A stretch of 24,687 bases of DNA from CAZVWV01 sp964631745 (GCA_964631745.1 CAZVWV010000043.1:1-24687); one strand, 5' to 3'. Positions 1-7,712 are shown, counted from the first letter of the stretch. Made by a program: numbers and translations. Notes: a model not told the origin generated them from the sequence alone.

Positions 1-59
1 CGACGAGTCGTCGGCGCTACTTAATATCCCTGCTTCGCCCGGGGTTTTTGAGCAATTAC
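1..59 (+). repeat. Palindrome-headed dispersed repeat, copy 1 (cut by window edge)
   Basis: This copy begins at the window edge with a hairpin (CGACGA-G-TCGTCG) and continues through TAATATCCC to GGGGTTTTTGAGCA. It matches the reverse complement of 15249-15307 at 56 of 59 positions; the mismatches are at positions 7, 48 and 52. Read on the minus strand it encodes VIAQKPRAKQGY followed by a stop, almost identical to the last 12 residues of the ParE protein at 14949-15287. Here it follows the stop codon of the unrelated DinB-fold gene, so it is either a parE remnant or a mobile repeat. The left boundary is not visible. Confidence 0.8.
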
Positions 60-63
60 CTGA

Positions 64-570
64 TTACTTCCCAAATGGCTGATCGTACGAGCCGCCGTAT
101 ATCTGAGGGACTTTCGAGCCCATCGGTCGCAAATAAGTTGAGAGCTGCCCGCGGTGATGAATGGAATGACTTCTTAACCAGCCCATATACATAACCGCCG
201 GTAAAGTCGCTATTCCCATAAAGTTTAAGGGCTTGCTTAGAGCCTCTGGCGAAAGTGATCTAAGCTGCTCAAGTGCGCTTCCAAAATTCTTTTGGTACCA
301 AGTCGCCACATCGGCGATAGTGCTCACGGTTGAAGGCGCAGGGCTGTCGTCCGAGCCTTCGAAGGACCCGTTGCAAATTGCATTTGCAAACCAGCAATCA
401 CTGGAAGCTATGTGCCAAGCTAATTCAAAAGAGGTCTTAGCGTGCGAGTCCGGTCGATATTGCTTGTCGCCGGTGGCAGCGGCACTAAGAACACGTTGAG
501 TAATTTGAAACTCTTGCTCAAGTTCGTTTAGAAACGAATCTCGGAGGATGCTAATTTGATTTTGATCCAT
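64..570 (-). CDS. DinB-fold (DinB/DUF664-like) putative metalloenzyme
   Basis: The 168-residue product has the hallmarks of the DinB four-helix bundle. Members often bind a divalent metal through three histidines, and the superfamily includes thiol S-transferases and damage-inducible proteins of unknown substrate. The likely ligands are H53 (in AWHIAS), H135 and H139 (in HSIHHRGQLSTYLR, the typical C-terminal helix motif). Length is normal and no signal peptide is seen, so it should be cytoplasmic. An AGGA ribosome-binding sequence lies about seven bases before the ATG. It is separated from the next minus-strand gene by about 100 bases and is probably transcribed alone or as the second gene. 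Repeat copy 1 lies directly after its stop codon. The substrate cannot be inferred. Confidence 0.8.
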   Translation of the reverse strand: MDQNQISILRDSFLNELEQEFQITQRVLSAAATGDKQYRPDSHAKTSFELAWHIASSDCWFANAICNGSFEGSDDSPAPSTVSTIADVATWYQKNFGSALEQLRSLSPEALSKPLNFMGIATLPAVMYMGWLRSHSIHHRGQLSTYLRPMGSKVPQIYGGSYDQPFGK

Positions 571-674
571 AATTTTTCCTAATTTTGTTAAAGACGTGCT
601 AGAGGAACCTTCCTAGGCAAAGTACCACAAAACAAAAGTCTCGACAAAGGCCCGGTCACTGCCCTCGCAGAATT

Positions 675-2303
675 CTAATGCGAGCCCGGTGGGCAAACCT
701 GCTTATCGCGGCATTCGCGAATTATCTGAGCTAACCCATTTCTAATATTAGTAATAGTGCCGTTCACACCGGCCCCGCTGCCTTGATACTTCCCTTTTTT
801 CTTTTGGTAACACTTCTTAACTTTGTTGGCTAATTTTTTGGCTACCCGTTCCATAGTTGTAAACTGCGGACTTAGCGCCTCCACCTGGTCGGCATAGGTG
901 ACGGTCACGCAAGAACTTCCGCAGACTTCGATCCCTTTGGTGAAGATATCCGTACCGCTATGTTTAATAGTCTCAAAGGCCGTATTGATGCTCTTTACCA
1001 TGGGCTTTAGCGCGAGGCCGCACTGCGCGCCGAGGGCGCGCGCCTTGTCGGCGTTAAACCTAGTGCGAATGGTCTTGGCCTGACGCAACAACCGTTTTTC
1101 GAAATTCAAAACATCCTGCGTAGCCTCGACCGTAACGCAGGCACCGCACTGCGTGTTTGAAGTAGCAGCGCCGCCGCACACGCCACAGGCATCAACTCCC
1201 GAGGGCCCAAAAGGGATGCCGTTACAATCCAGACAGGTGCTGCCGTCTCCGGCGCAGACTCCGCACTGGTCCAGCGCCGACTCACCATTTGGAGTGCCCG
1301 AACAGTCGGCGCATGAATTGCCGTCGCCGAAGCAGACGTTGCAAGGATCCTTTGCGTGCCCGTAATTTGGCGCATTTGGACACAGCCCGCAATCGTCTCG
1401 CCCATCATGATACTGATAATCGGGTGGGCCAAAGTAGCACACGCCGCAAACATCCTGGCCCTGATTGGCATTGGGAGAATCTAAGCAAACACCGCAATCG
1501 TCGAGCACCCGGCCGTTGGCGTTAGGGACTATGTTGCAGCGGCCGTTGGTTTTGAGATAGTCAACGATAAAATCCACGCCTGAGGCACTTAGTACTCCGT
1601 TAATTGCCATCTGCATCGCACCAATACGCGTCATATTGACACTGCCGCCCGGGCCAAAGCTTGTGTTGGTCGCGAAGGTGGAACTGTTTGGTGCGGGAAC
1701 AGAGTTTGGTCCAATGGTTGTAAAGAGCGAAAATGGAAGGGCTAAAATAAACGAATCGGGATATGGCGGCGTGACCGATTGGTTTAAGGTTACGCGCACT
1801 TCCGAGCGAGCCGAGGGATTCAGTGAGTCAAACAGGCTAATGGTGACATCACTTGCCTGATTGGCAGGATAATCGAAGTATTTTAGCGCAATAAGGAGAG
1901 TATCCCCGTTATCTTGCGTAAAATCGATCGATCCTAGTCCATTGGAAGAAAAGCTGTTGCCATTTAGATCTCCATCCCAAGTCACGATTCCTTGTCCAAC
2001 TGTTGTTCCTGCTGTGAAGCCAAGTGAAAAATCCTGGTCGCCGACAAATTCCGGATCAGCTAATGTCTCAATCGTAGTCGGCCCAGATCCCGCCGAGCTC
2101 TTAAGCGCAAACAGAGTGCGGTTGCCGCCAACGGCGCTAGCGTTGACTGTTACCGTGGTGGCCGGAACCCCTTGAGTGGTCGAGGCAGCAGCCCCCTGCC
2201 CTAAGAACTCATCGATGCTTAAGGCATTAGCACCACTTACAAACGAAAATGCGCCAACTAGCAAACTACAGATGGCTAGACCCGAGCTATATCTCCATTC
2301 CAT
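675..2303 (-). CDS. Secreted Cys-rich protein with DxCGVC repeats
   Basis: The 542-residue product begins with a signal peptide (hydrophobic stretch around residues 8-24, probable cleavage after GANA, residue 27), so it is exported. Three parts follow. Residues about 28-250 look like a beta-rich extracellular domain. Residues about 255-390 contain nine CxxC motifs (five CGVC/CGLC-type preceded by D, plus CNVC, CADC, CLDC and CGAC) spaced by Gly/Asp/Asn-rich linkers such as GDGSTC. Residues about 400-542 are Lys-rich and probably helical, with one pair of cysteines in VCGSSC. Similar DxCGVCxGDGxxC repeats occur in large secreted or surface proteins of several bacteria and in eukaryotes; their role is generally structural, stabilised by disulphides and possibly calcium. 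A GAGG ribosome-binding site precedes the ATG. I cannot assign a function beyond an extracellular protein. Confidence 0.75.
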   Translation of the reverse strand: MEWRYSSGLAICSLLVGAFSFVSGANALSIDEFLGQGAAASTTQGVPATTVTVNASAVGGNRTLFALKSSAGSGPTTIETLADPEFVGDQDFSLGFTAGTTVGQGIVTWDGDLNGNSFSSNGLGSIDFTQDNGDTLLIALKYFDYPANQASDVTISLFDSLNPSARSEVRVTLNQSVTPPYPDSFILALPFSLFTTIGPNSVPAPNSSTFATNTSFGPGGSVNMTRIGAMQMAINGVLSASGVDFIVDYLKTNGRCNIVPNANGRVLDDCGVCLDSPNANQGQDVCGVCYFGPPDYQYHDGRDDCGLCPNAPNYGHAKDPCNVCFGDGNSCADCSGTPNGESALDQCGVCAGDGSTCLDCNGIPFGPSGVDACGVCGGAATSNTQCGACVTVEATQDVLNFEKRLLRQAKTIRTRFNADKARALGAQCGLALKPMVKSINTAFETIKHSGTDIFTKGIEVCGSSCVTVTYADQVEALSPQFTTMERVAKKLANKVKKCYQKKKGKYQGSGAGVNGTITNIRNGLAQIIRECRDKQVCPPGSH

Positions 2304-2461
2304 TGCAAACCTCGATTTAGAATATTGTCTCGGCCAAAGAATAGCAGGCGCAGGAGTACTCTAACAATCCGTTGATTTTGGATTACGGCAGCCTGCGCGC
2401 ACCGAACAAGGTACGGGGCGCCAAAACTACATGATCACTTTTCCCAGCTTACCAAGTCCGG

Positions 2462-2764
2462 CTAGGTATACTGGTCTTCTAAACACTTGGGTGCCGAAGA
2501 AAGCCTGACTCCCAGTAGCGAACCGGCAGCGCGCACCGCCATCTGAGGAAATTGTTCACCAAAATGCTTCAAACTATGCAAAGCTTTTGGGCAGACCTGA
2601 AATTGATCCTGGGTAAACTTTTTTAAGGTAAAAGTTTTGCCGACTTGACTCGCGCCGTTAAGAACTAATGGTTTACGCTGAGGGCTTATGGCCCACAACT
2701 TCAACTGAGCTTCAATCTGTCGGGGATACTCGTAGCAATAAATAGCTGTTCGTGCTGAAAAGCA
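2462..2764 (-). pseudogene. Remnant of an AAA ATPase with DUF4143-type architecture
   Basis: The frame is open on the minus strand from a TAG at 2765-2767 down to 2462. It reads YPRQIEAQLKLW, then RKPLVLNGASQVGKT (a Walker A P-loop) and, after about ten more residues, CPKALHSLKHFGEQFPQ and AAGSLLGVRLS. Both parts are typical of the N-terminal ATPase domain of the DUF4143 family. In intact members about 40 residues, including the Walker B aspartates (the LLFFDEIQ region), lie between them; here they are missing. Homology stops after GVRLS, so the sensor regions and the DUF4143 domain are absent. There is no convincing start codon; a TTG at 2702-2704 is internal to the homology. I read it as a decayed gene with an internal in-frame deletion and a lost 3' half. 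Confidence 0.7.
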
Positions 2765-2794
2765 CTATCACTTTTCAGCAGAATTGCTGTTTTT
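2754..2794 (+). other. Two overlapping, mutually exclusive hairpins
   Basis: GCTGAAAAG (2754-2762) pairs with CTTTTCAGC (2771-2779) over an 8-nt loop. The right arm overlaps CAGCA (2776-2780), which can instead pair with TGCTG (2785-2789) over GAAT and is followed by five T (2790-2794). The second form looks like a weak intrinsic terminator on the plus strand. No plus-strand gene lies upstream, so the role is unclear. Confidence 0.35.
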
Positions 2795-2846
2795 GGAGAG
2801 ATTCACATAAAATCCTCGAGGTATAGGCATTATACAGAACATCATC

Positions 2847-3740
2847 TTAGTTCACGCCCAACGGAATAAGTTCCAAAAGCCTCGGCAAACGCCGAGCAGT
2901 ATCGTAAAAAGTGTCTCGCTTGATACTCTCTTCACTAAACCTTAACGGCTCCCACGGATCAGAAACAAGCTTGCGTTGCTCGGGATCGCAGCCATACGGT
3001 TCGTTGGTAAAACCGGCTTCAAGACCGGCCTCTACTCTAGCACGCAAACGGTTCAATGAAGCTCGGCTTATCCGATAAACCCGTACAGCGCGTTTCAGGA
3101 TATATAGCCCCAATTCATCCCGCTCATTTGCGCTCAAGCTATCTACACTCCAGGGCGTTTCTAAAGCCTCAACGATCGACTCAATCATAACACCCTCTTC
3201 ACAGGGGGAGATCTGATCGCGCTTTGCCAGATCGAAAGCGGAAAGTAGCCCATCCACAAAAAGCGAGAGATTTGCGCTCAGTGCTTGAAAGAGTTGATCG
3301 GGATTTCGTTGATCCTTTTCAATATTTTTCGGGAGGCCGGAATCGTCCTCTTCTCGGTTAGCTAAATATATTAAAAAGGCTAACCTAGCGGCGACGCGGC
3401 GAACAAAGCCTATCGCTCTAGCGGTATCAAGCGCTTCGAGCACGCATGTTGGATCCGGGCGCATACTCGTAGTAGCGACCCCAGCCGCCAAACGCCTTGG
3501 CAAGAGCGAGTCCGATGTCACCAACGCTGGGCGGTCGAACAAAGCTTGCGCAAACAATTCAGCAGCATGGCCTTCGGAGTTTCGAACGAATAATAAGGAG
3601 TCACAGCTATGCAGTGCATCGGGCGCGCTTACGCTGGGGTTAGCAAGCTGCTCAACTGTCCTCCGCGCAAATTCAAATTGGGCCAGATTATCTGCCGTTA
3701 TGGAGTACTGCTCGTTGGAATCTGAGGGTCCGATGATCAC
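2847..3740 (-). CDS. Unrecognised hypothetical protein, 297 residues
   Basis: I do not recognise this family. The frame is open for 297 residues from a GTG at 3738-3740; the nearby ATG two bases upstream is out of frame and stops at once. An AGGT lies about eight bases before the GTG. The protein is soluble-looking, with no signal peptide, and is predicted to be mostly helical, with Ala/Leu/Arg/Glu-rich stretches such as FVRRVAARLAFLIYLANREE (around residues 110-130) and a basic helix around residues 205-230. No catalytic signature or zinc motif is visible. It stands alone between the ATPase remnant and hipBA, more than 100 bases from either. A TATAAG sequence around 3773 could be part of its promoter. 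Codon use looks like that of real genes and there are no competing frames, so it is probably expressed. Confidence 0.6.
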   Translation of the reverse strand: MIIGPSDSNEQYSITADNLAQFEFARRTVEQLANPSVSAPDALHSCDSLLFVRNSEGHAAELFAQALFDRPALVTSDSLLPRRLAAGVATTSMRPDPTCVLEALDTARAIGFVRRVAARLAFLIYLANREEDDSGLPKNIEKDQRNPDQLFQALSANLSLFVDGLLSAFDLAKRDQISPCEEGVMIESIVEALETPWSVDSLSANERDELGLYILKRAVRVYRISRASLNRLRARVEAGLEAGFTNEPYGCDPEQRKLVSDPWEPLRFSEESIKRDTFYDTARRLPRLLELIPLGVN

Positions 3741-3930
3741 ATTAACTACCTATGCGATATCTCTCTCTTATACTGTAGTTAGGGTATAAAATACCAGCTA
3801 TAATTACGTTCCGAGGGTTGCGATGGCCTAAGATTTTTAAAAATATTGGGGCCCTATAGCCTATTCCGTCACCATCGCTACCATGCACAAACACATGACT
3901 AGACTCATAGCCTAACAATCCGGCAGAGTC

Positions 3931-3959
3931 ACTCCGCCTTGCGAGGCGATTTAAGGAGT
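3931..3959. other. Stem-loop downstream of hipA
   Basis: CGCCT (3935-3939) pairs with AGGCG (3944-3948) over TGCG. An alternative outer pairing joins ACTCC (3931-3935) and GGAGT (3955-3959). It lies about 40 bases past the hipA stop codon and could help end that transcript, but there is no clear T-tract on either strand. Confidence 0.3.
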
Positions 3960-4000
3960 ATTAAATGGAATGAGCTGGGCACAGTCCAATACGAACTAAG

Positions 4001-5272
4001 TTACAGTTTTTGTGCCGCGATCCTTTCCTCATGTTCAAAGGCCGCATGAAACGCATCAAGTTCTAATTTAGTCATTCCCAATTTTGTGCCTTGGGCGCGC
4101 CAGCCAGCCACCGCCGTATCAACCTCTGTTATGATGGCTTTGGCCCGCTTCGTAGAAATACGAAAATGTGGAGCGACCGCCATTAATCCGGAAATAGACG
4201 CTTGCGGGCCTGCCTCCTCGGAAATCCAGGTCTTTGGCTCGCGGTTTTTTTCCGGAAACGGATTAATGTCAAACGCTGGTGAGAGTCGCCACTGTTGGTT
4301 ACCAACATAAAGAAATCCATGATTGCGAAGGTGATCATCTACGTTCGTGATTAAAATGGAGAAAGCTATTCGTCGCCAAAGTTCTTCGATATCGGCTTGG
4401 GCGCTTTGCGAAACGACGCGAAGCGTGTCCACGATATCGGTATAATAGTGAATCTTTGAATCGCTCGCACTGGCGCCTAACATCGTGGCGCACGACACAT
4501 ACATTATTCGTTCACCCGTGTTGGTTCTATCAAATCTGTGAATTAGCGCGATCGGGATGCCGTCACTCACTACAACTTCTGCCTTTGCGGCGTTGATCCC
4601 AGCTCTTTCTGCTAATCTCAAAGCCAACACTTCTCCTTTGGTGACAGACCTGTCATCGCTCACACTTGGAAATTTTCCGATAGCTAGCCTGCCCTGATCG
4701 TCGATTATCGTGCATTTTGGTCTGAGACCATCAAGTGATGTTCCCCGCCCCTGAAGAAATCTTAAGTCTTCGCTGGTTTCAGTATTCGTTTCAACAGCAT
4801 GACTAGCAGCTAATAGTTTGCGCAGTTCGATTAGGGGCGGACTAGTGCGTTTCTCACTATCTGACTTTCTACAGAATATTCCGCGTTCGTCCTGGAACCT
4901 TAATGCGCCAACCCGACTATCATCGTCAACAGCAAGCAAAAAATCTAACTCGTTAAGCGGCAAGATTGTCGGCTTTTCGGAACCAGGCAGCGTTTTTCGA
5001 CGTTTAGCGTGGTCTCTTAGGATTACTTTCTTGCCCCATCCGTCTGGCTCGGTATCGGAAACTGCTCCGTGGAACAAGGACTGCCCCGAAGACCGAAGGT
5101 GAAACTGAGGACCTGAGACTAAGGGCAGTTCAGGGTCAATCGCGTATTTTTTGGGGTTTGCCAACCAAAGGTTGCTATACTCAAACGATGCGCTTTGACG
5201 ATTCCCATGCACGCTATAACGAATCAAGCCGATTTGCTCTGTTCCTAAAAACACAGAGATGCTGCGCTTCAT
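4001..5272 (-). CDS. hipA: HipA-family Ser/Thr kinase toxin
   Basis: The 423-residue product matches HipA throughout. HipA-type toxins are kinases; the E. coli enzyme phosphorylates glutamyl-tRNA synthetase and blocks translation. The N-terminal subdomain (residues about 1-110) contains LFHGAVSDTEPDGWG. GTSLDGLRPK precedes the kinase core and corresponds to the regulatory loop and nucleotide-binding region. The catalytic motif is NVDDHLRNH at N310-H318, where D312 and N317 fit the catalytic Asp and metal-binding Asn (Arg replaces the usual Lys in DHxKN). The metal-binding Asp is D335 in AFDINP. All key residues are present, so it should be active. Its ATG overlaps the hipB stop by four bases (ATGA), which implies translational coupling. 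The target of this particular kinase is unknown. Confidence 0.9.
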   Translation of the reverse strand: MKRSISVFLGTEQIGLIRYSVHGNRQSASFEYSNLWLANPKKYAIDPELPLVSGPQFHLRSSGQSLFHGAVSDTEPDGWGKKVILRDHAKRRKTLPGSEKPTILPLNELDFLLAVDDDSRVGALRFQDERGIFCRKSDSEKRTSPPLIELRKLLAASHAVETNTETSEDLRFLQGRGTSLDGLRPKCTIIDDQGRLAIGKFPSVSDDRSVTKGEVLALRLAERAGINAAKAEVVVSDGIPIALIHRFDRTNTGERIMYVSCATMLGASASDSKIHYYTDIVDTLRVVSQSAQADIEELWRRIAFSILITNVDDHLRNHGFLYVGNQQWRLSPAFDINPFPEKNREPKTWISEEAGPQASISGLMAVAPHFRISTKRAKAIITEVDTAVAGWRAQGTKLGMTKLELDAFHAAFEHEERIAAQKL

Positions 5273-5592
5273 TGTACTTTTCTCGCTCTAATTCGTTTTG
5301 GCAGTTGTTCTAAATCAAGCAACAAGCCCTGTTCGTCGACGCTTTGATCAATAATACTTGCAAAGATATCTCCAAAGCCGAGGACAAAAAGAACCATGGC
5401 GTAAGCGCCGAAAGCCACACTCGGATCCCCTTTTTCCATTCGCATATAGGTACTTGCCGAGACTCCCAGGCGCTCGCACATCATGGCCACCGTGAGACGC
5501 CTTTTTCGCCTTGCAACCGAAATGTCGGTCCCCAGTTTGCCCAACGAACGAAGCACTCGCGCTGGAAATATATCTTTTAAAGACGATCGCAT
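5269..5592 (-). CDS. hipB: HipB-like antitoxin, Xre-type helix-turn-helix
   Basis: The 107-residue product has an Xre-type helix-turn-helix at about residues 24-75: VARRKRRLTVAMMCERLGVS followed by STYMRMEKGD. It is cotranscribed with hipA, with a four-base overlap. By analogy with HipB it binds both its own operator and HipA, neutralising the kinase and repressing the operon. The ATG at 5590-5592 has no ribosome-binding sequence; the -10 box ends only five bases upstream, so the message is probably leaderless. The C-terminus (LPKRIRARKVQ) is basic. The length is somewhat greater than E. coli HipB (88 residues). Confidence 0.87.
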   Translation of the reverse strand: MRSSLKDIFPARVLRSLGKLGTDISVARRKRRLTVAMMCERLGVSASTYMRMEKGDPSVAFGAYAMVLFVLGFGDIFASIIDQSVDEQGLLLDLEQLPKRIRARKVQ

Positions 5593-5597
5593 AATTG

Positions 5598-5625
5598 ACT
5601 ATATATGATGCATTATCTTTGTTAA
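5598..5625 (-). promoter_or_regulatory. hipBA promoter, predicted leaderless
   Basis: On the minus strand TTAACA (5620-5625) is followed after 16 bases by TATAGT (5598-5603); each box matches consensus at five of six positions. Only five bases (5593-5597) separate the -10 box from the hipB ATG, so transcription should start at or next to the start codon. No Shine-Dalgarno sequence is present. Confidence 0.65.
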
Positions 5626-5637
5626 GATATCATATAT
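5601..5637. promoter_or_regulatory. Inverted repeat, probable HipB operator
   Basis: ATATATGAT (5601-5609) and ATCATATAT (5629-5637) form a perfect 9-bp inverted repeat with centres 28 bp apart. The first arm overlaps the hipBA -10 box and the -35 box lies between the arms. A third half-site, ATGAT, lies at 5640-5644. The position fits autorepression by HipB. Confidence 0.55.
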
Positions 5638-5712
5638 TAATGATAATAGGCAAGATAGTTTGAGGCATGGCCTACCACCACAAAGCCACGAACTATCGAA
5701 TCTAATTTAAAA

Positions 5713-5741
5713 TAGACACAAATAAACATATCTAATATAAT
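5713..5741 (+). promoter_or_regulatory. Promoter of the excisionase-like/PIN operon, predicted leaderless
   Basis: TAGACA (5713-5718), a 17-base spacer and a perfect TATAAT (5736-5741) lie directly before the ATG at 5748, with six bases between the -10 box and the ATG. No purine-rich ribosome-binding sequence exists. The predicted +1 is the A of the start codon. Confidence 0.72.
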
Positions 5742-5747
5742 ATAAGC

Positions 5748-6020
5748 ATGAATAATAACATTCTCTCTAATTCAGTATTTACTCCCGAACAGGTCGCTCA
5801 AATCCTACAGGTGAGCGAAGCCACGGTTTATAAACTTATAAAAAACGGCGAAATCATCGCTAAGAAACTGGGTAATATTTATCGCATTCCGCGTACTTCT
5901 TTAGCTTTTGTCTTTGAAGGTTTGGATTTTGATCTTTTGCAAGCAGCCAAGGTTGATATGGAAAAGCTTGAGATGGTTCATGCCGCAATTAGCGCCGTAC
6001 GAGGCAAACAGGCCAAGTAG
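5748..6020 (+). CDS. Excisionase-like (HTH_17) DNA-binding antitoxin
   Basis: The 90-residue product carries a MerR/excisionase-type winged helix-turn-helix at about residues 11-55: FTPEQVAQILQVSEATVYKL, then IKNGEIIAKKLGNIYRIPRT. This fold is common in Xis proteins and in antitoxins paired with PIN nucleases. The residues after the HTH (about 56-90) would contact the toxin. The PIN gene starts two bases after its stop, which supports the antitoxin role. Transcription is divergent from hipBA across a shared 155-bp region. No integrase is nearby, so a recombination role is unlikely. Confidence 0.8.
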   Translation: MNNNILSNSVFTPEQVAQILQVSEATVYKLIKNGEIIAKKLGNIYRIPRTSLAFVFEGLDFDLLQAAKVDMEKLEMVHAAISAVRGKQAK

Positions 6021-6022
6021 AG

Positions 6023-6451
6023 ATGAGCACTCTCCCTAAAGTATTTTTCGATTCCGACGTGATTATCTCGGCACTTATATCGGACCGCGGGGCAGCTTAT
6101 CTTACCACAAGAGACTCTCGCTTAGAGCGATTGGTTTCAGACGAAATTTACGCCGAGTGCAAGAAGGTCGTCGGCAGACTCGCCCTAGCCCAAGCTGCGC
6201 TTACTCAGCTAGTAAAAAAACTAACCTTGAAAAAGACCAGCGCAAAGTACCAGCCGCCCGACTATCTCAAATATGTAATAGACCCGGGCGATGTACACGT
6301 AATTGCCGGGGCCAATCTTACGAAGAGCAAAATACTGGTCACATATAGTCAAAAAGATTTCAGGGCAGAGTTAATCACGCAAGCGCTTGGCATTTTACTT
6401 ATGACTCCCGGTCAGCTGCTGCAATATTTACGCAGCCAGATCAGGGCTTGA
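6023..6451 (+). CDS. PIN-domain ribonuclease toxin
   Basis: The 142-residue product is a PIN domain: VFFDSDVIISAL at the N-terminus supplies D10, with E45 in YAECKK, D87 and D90 in IDPGDVHVIAGA, and D112 in SQKDF. These acidic residues form the metal-dependent ribonuclease site in VapC-like toxins. Length is normal. It is transcribed with the upstream HTH gene with a two-base gap and depends on it for expression. Its 3' end overlaps the 3' end of the convergent metallopeptidase gene by 11 bases, so read-through from either side would produce antisense RNA. The RNA target is unknown. Confidence 0.83.
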   Translation: MSTLPKVFFDSDVIISALISDRGAAYLTTRDSRLERLVSDEIYAECKKVVGRLALAQAALTQLVKKLTLKKTSAKYQPPDYLKYVIDPGDVHVIAGANLTKSKILVTYSQKDFRAELITQALGILLMTPGQLLQYLRSQIRA

Positions 6452-7712
6452 GCAACTCACCAGCCCCAATATCCATCCCAACCATCACGCTTTGCCCGTC
6501 CCTTTTTAGATATACCTTCTTATTTCCAACCGTGCTTGCCTCAGCGAGAAACGAATTGCCCGGAAAACGCGACTTAAGCGAAGTCCTATAGGTATTATAG
6601 AACTCCTCGGCATCTCTCACTGACTCCCAAGACGTTTTCCATCTTAAATACTTCCCGACGCCGCCATTATTTTCAAATAGCGCCACGCGATCGCCCATCC
6701 AACCGTTAGCGGCTCGAGTCGACTCGGTCCGGTCTTTTACATACATACCCAGCAAGGCGGAGATTCCAAACTCTCCAATCGTATCCTGGTAAACGAGTTG
6801 CCGATCTTTAGGTACCGGTAACATCTCAGTTTCAAGATCAGTCACTGAAATTTCAACAAGCTTCGCGGTACCCTTTAAGTACTCCTGCGGATGAAGAATC
6901 TCTTTGGTGGAACGCGGCGGATGTGCATAAGCCTGGTCCAGAGCTTTCAAATCCCCGCTCTTCATTAAGCTGTGGGCGAACCGTAATCCGCTAGTATATG
7001 GAAAGATAAGGCTCATCTGCAAACTTTCCGGCACTCCCAGGGAGCTGGCCATTAACTTAAGTCCCACAATATTTTGCATCATGAAGCTATCCACGTTGTT
7101 TTCGCTTTTCAAAGGTGTTTGCCCGACCAGCTCTCGCGAATAATCCAGCATGATATAGTTGGCGTCACCTTCGACCAGGGCCGAGCGTGCCGACAATAGA
7201 TCGCTATTCTCAATTTTTGGGTCCATGAACTTTTCAAGATTGAAATGCTGATCCTGCAACCCATGCGTCAATTCATGCACGGCGATGCTCATCTGTAAGA
7301 TTGCTGGCATCCAGGCCGCCATAATAAAGTGGTTCTTTTCCGGATCGTAGTAGCCGCCAATCTGATTAACGTAGAGATCTACGAGCTTTTTTTCGTAATC
7401 AAATCCCTCTGGAATCATCCCAATTAGACCAAAGACATACCCTTCCAGCTCCATTTTACGCGGCGGAAGTTTCGTTGCGATGGTCGAAAGTAAGTATTCC
7501 TTAACCTGGGCCTTGTCGCGCACCAAGCACGGAACCTTACTCTCCATAGATAGCCCCCGTAAGCGGCTCGCAATCTTAAAAGCTCTTTCGGCGATCTCGC
7601 AGTAGTCGCTCCCTTGCCCAAAACTCTCTAAGGGCTCTACGAAGAACTGGTACCCGATCAATAAGGTACCTATGCAAATAAGTTTGGTGAATAAGCTCTT
7701 AATTAATAACAT
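6441..7712 (-). CDS. Exported or membrane-anchored HExxH metallopeptidase
   Basis: The 423-residue product has a hydrophobic N-terminus (LICIGTLLIGYQFFV, residues about 11-25), a signal peptide or membrane anchor. The zinc site is H146-E147-L-T-H150 in AVHELTHGLQDQHF, and E181 in EGDANYIMLDY, 30 residues later, is the likely third ligand (gluzincin arrangement). VHELTHxLQDQHF followed by EGDA is seen in a group of poorly characterised bacterial proteins predicted to be zinc peptidases. The rest of the protein, to the C-terminal VMVGMDIGAGELLKP, has no other motif I can name. No ribosome-binding sequence is obvious before the ATG. It is monocistronic and convergent with the PIN gene. The substrate is unknown; it acts outside the cytoplasm. 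Confidence 0.72.
   Translation of the reverse strand: MLLIKSLFTKLICIGTLLIGYQFFVEPLESFGQGSDYCEIAERAFKIASRLRGLSMESKVPCLVRDKAQVKEYLLSTIATKLPPRKMELEGYVFGLIGMIPEGFDYEKKLVDLYVNQIGGYYDPEKNHFIMAAWMPAILQMSIAVHELTHGLQDQHFNLEKFMDPKIENSDLLSARSALVEGDANYIMLDYSRELVGQTPLKSENNVDSFMMQNIVGLKLMASSLGVPESLQMSLIFPYTSGLRFAHSLMKSGDLKALDQAYAHPPRSTKEILHPQEYLKGTAKLVEISVTDLETEMLPVPKDRQLVYQDTIGEFGISALLGMYVKDRTESTRAANGWMGDRVALFENNGGVGKYLRWKTSWESVRDAEEFYNTYRTSLKSRFPGNSFLAEASTVGNKKVYLKRDGQSVMVGMDIGAGELLKP

Noticed and set aside
1106..1471. 121-residue minus-strand frame within the Cys-rich gene
   Set aside because: It is a shadow of the Cys-rich gene in another frame; it has no start signal and its composition follows from the other frame.
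3911..3960. GCCTAACAATCCG followed by a GC-rich hairpin, similar to an integron attC right-hand core, beside hipA and with several TA cassettes in the window
   Set aside because: No matching partner core (RYYYAAC paired with GTTRRRY) lies at a suitable distance on either strand, no integrase is present, and the gene orientations are mixed. Cores of this type occur by chance about once per kilobase.
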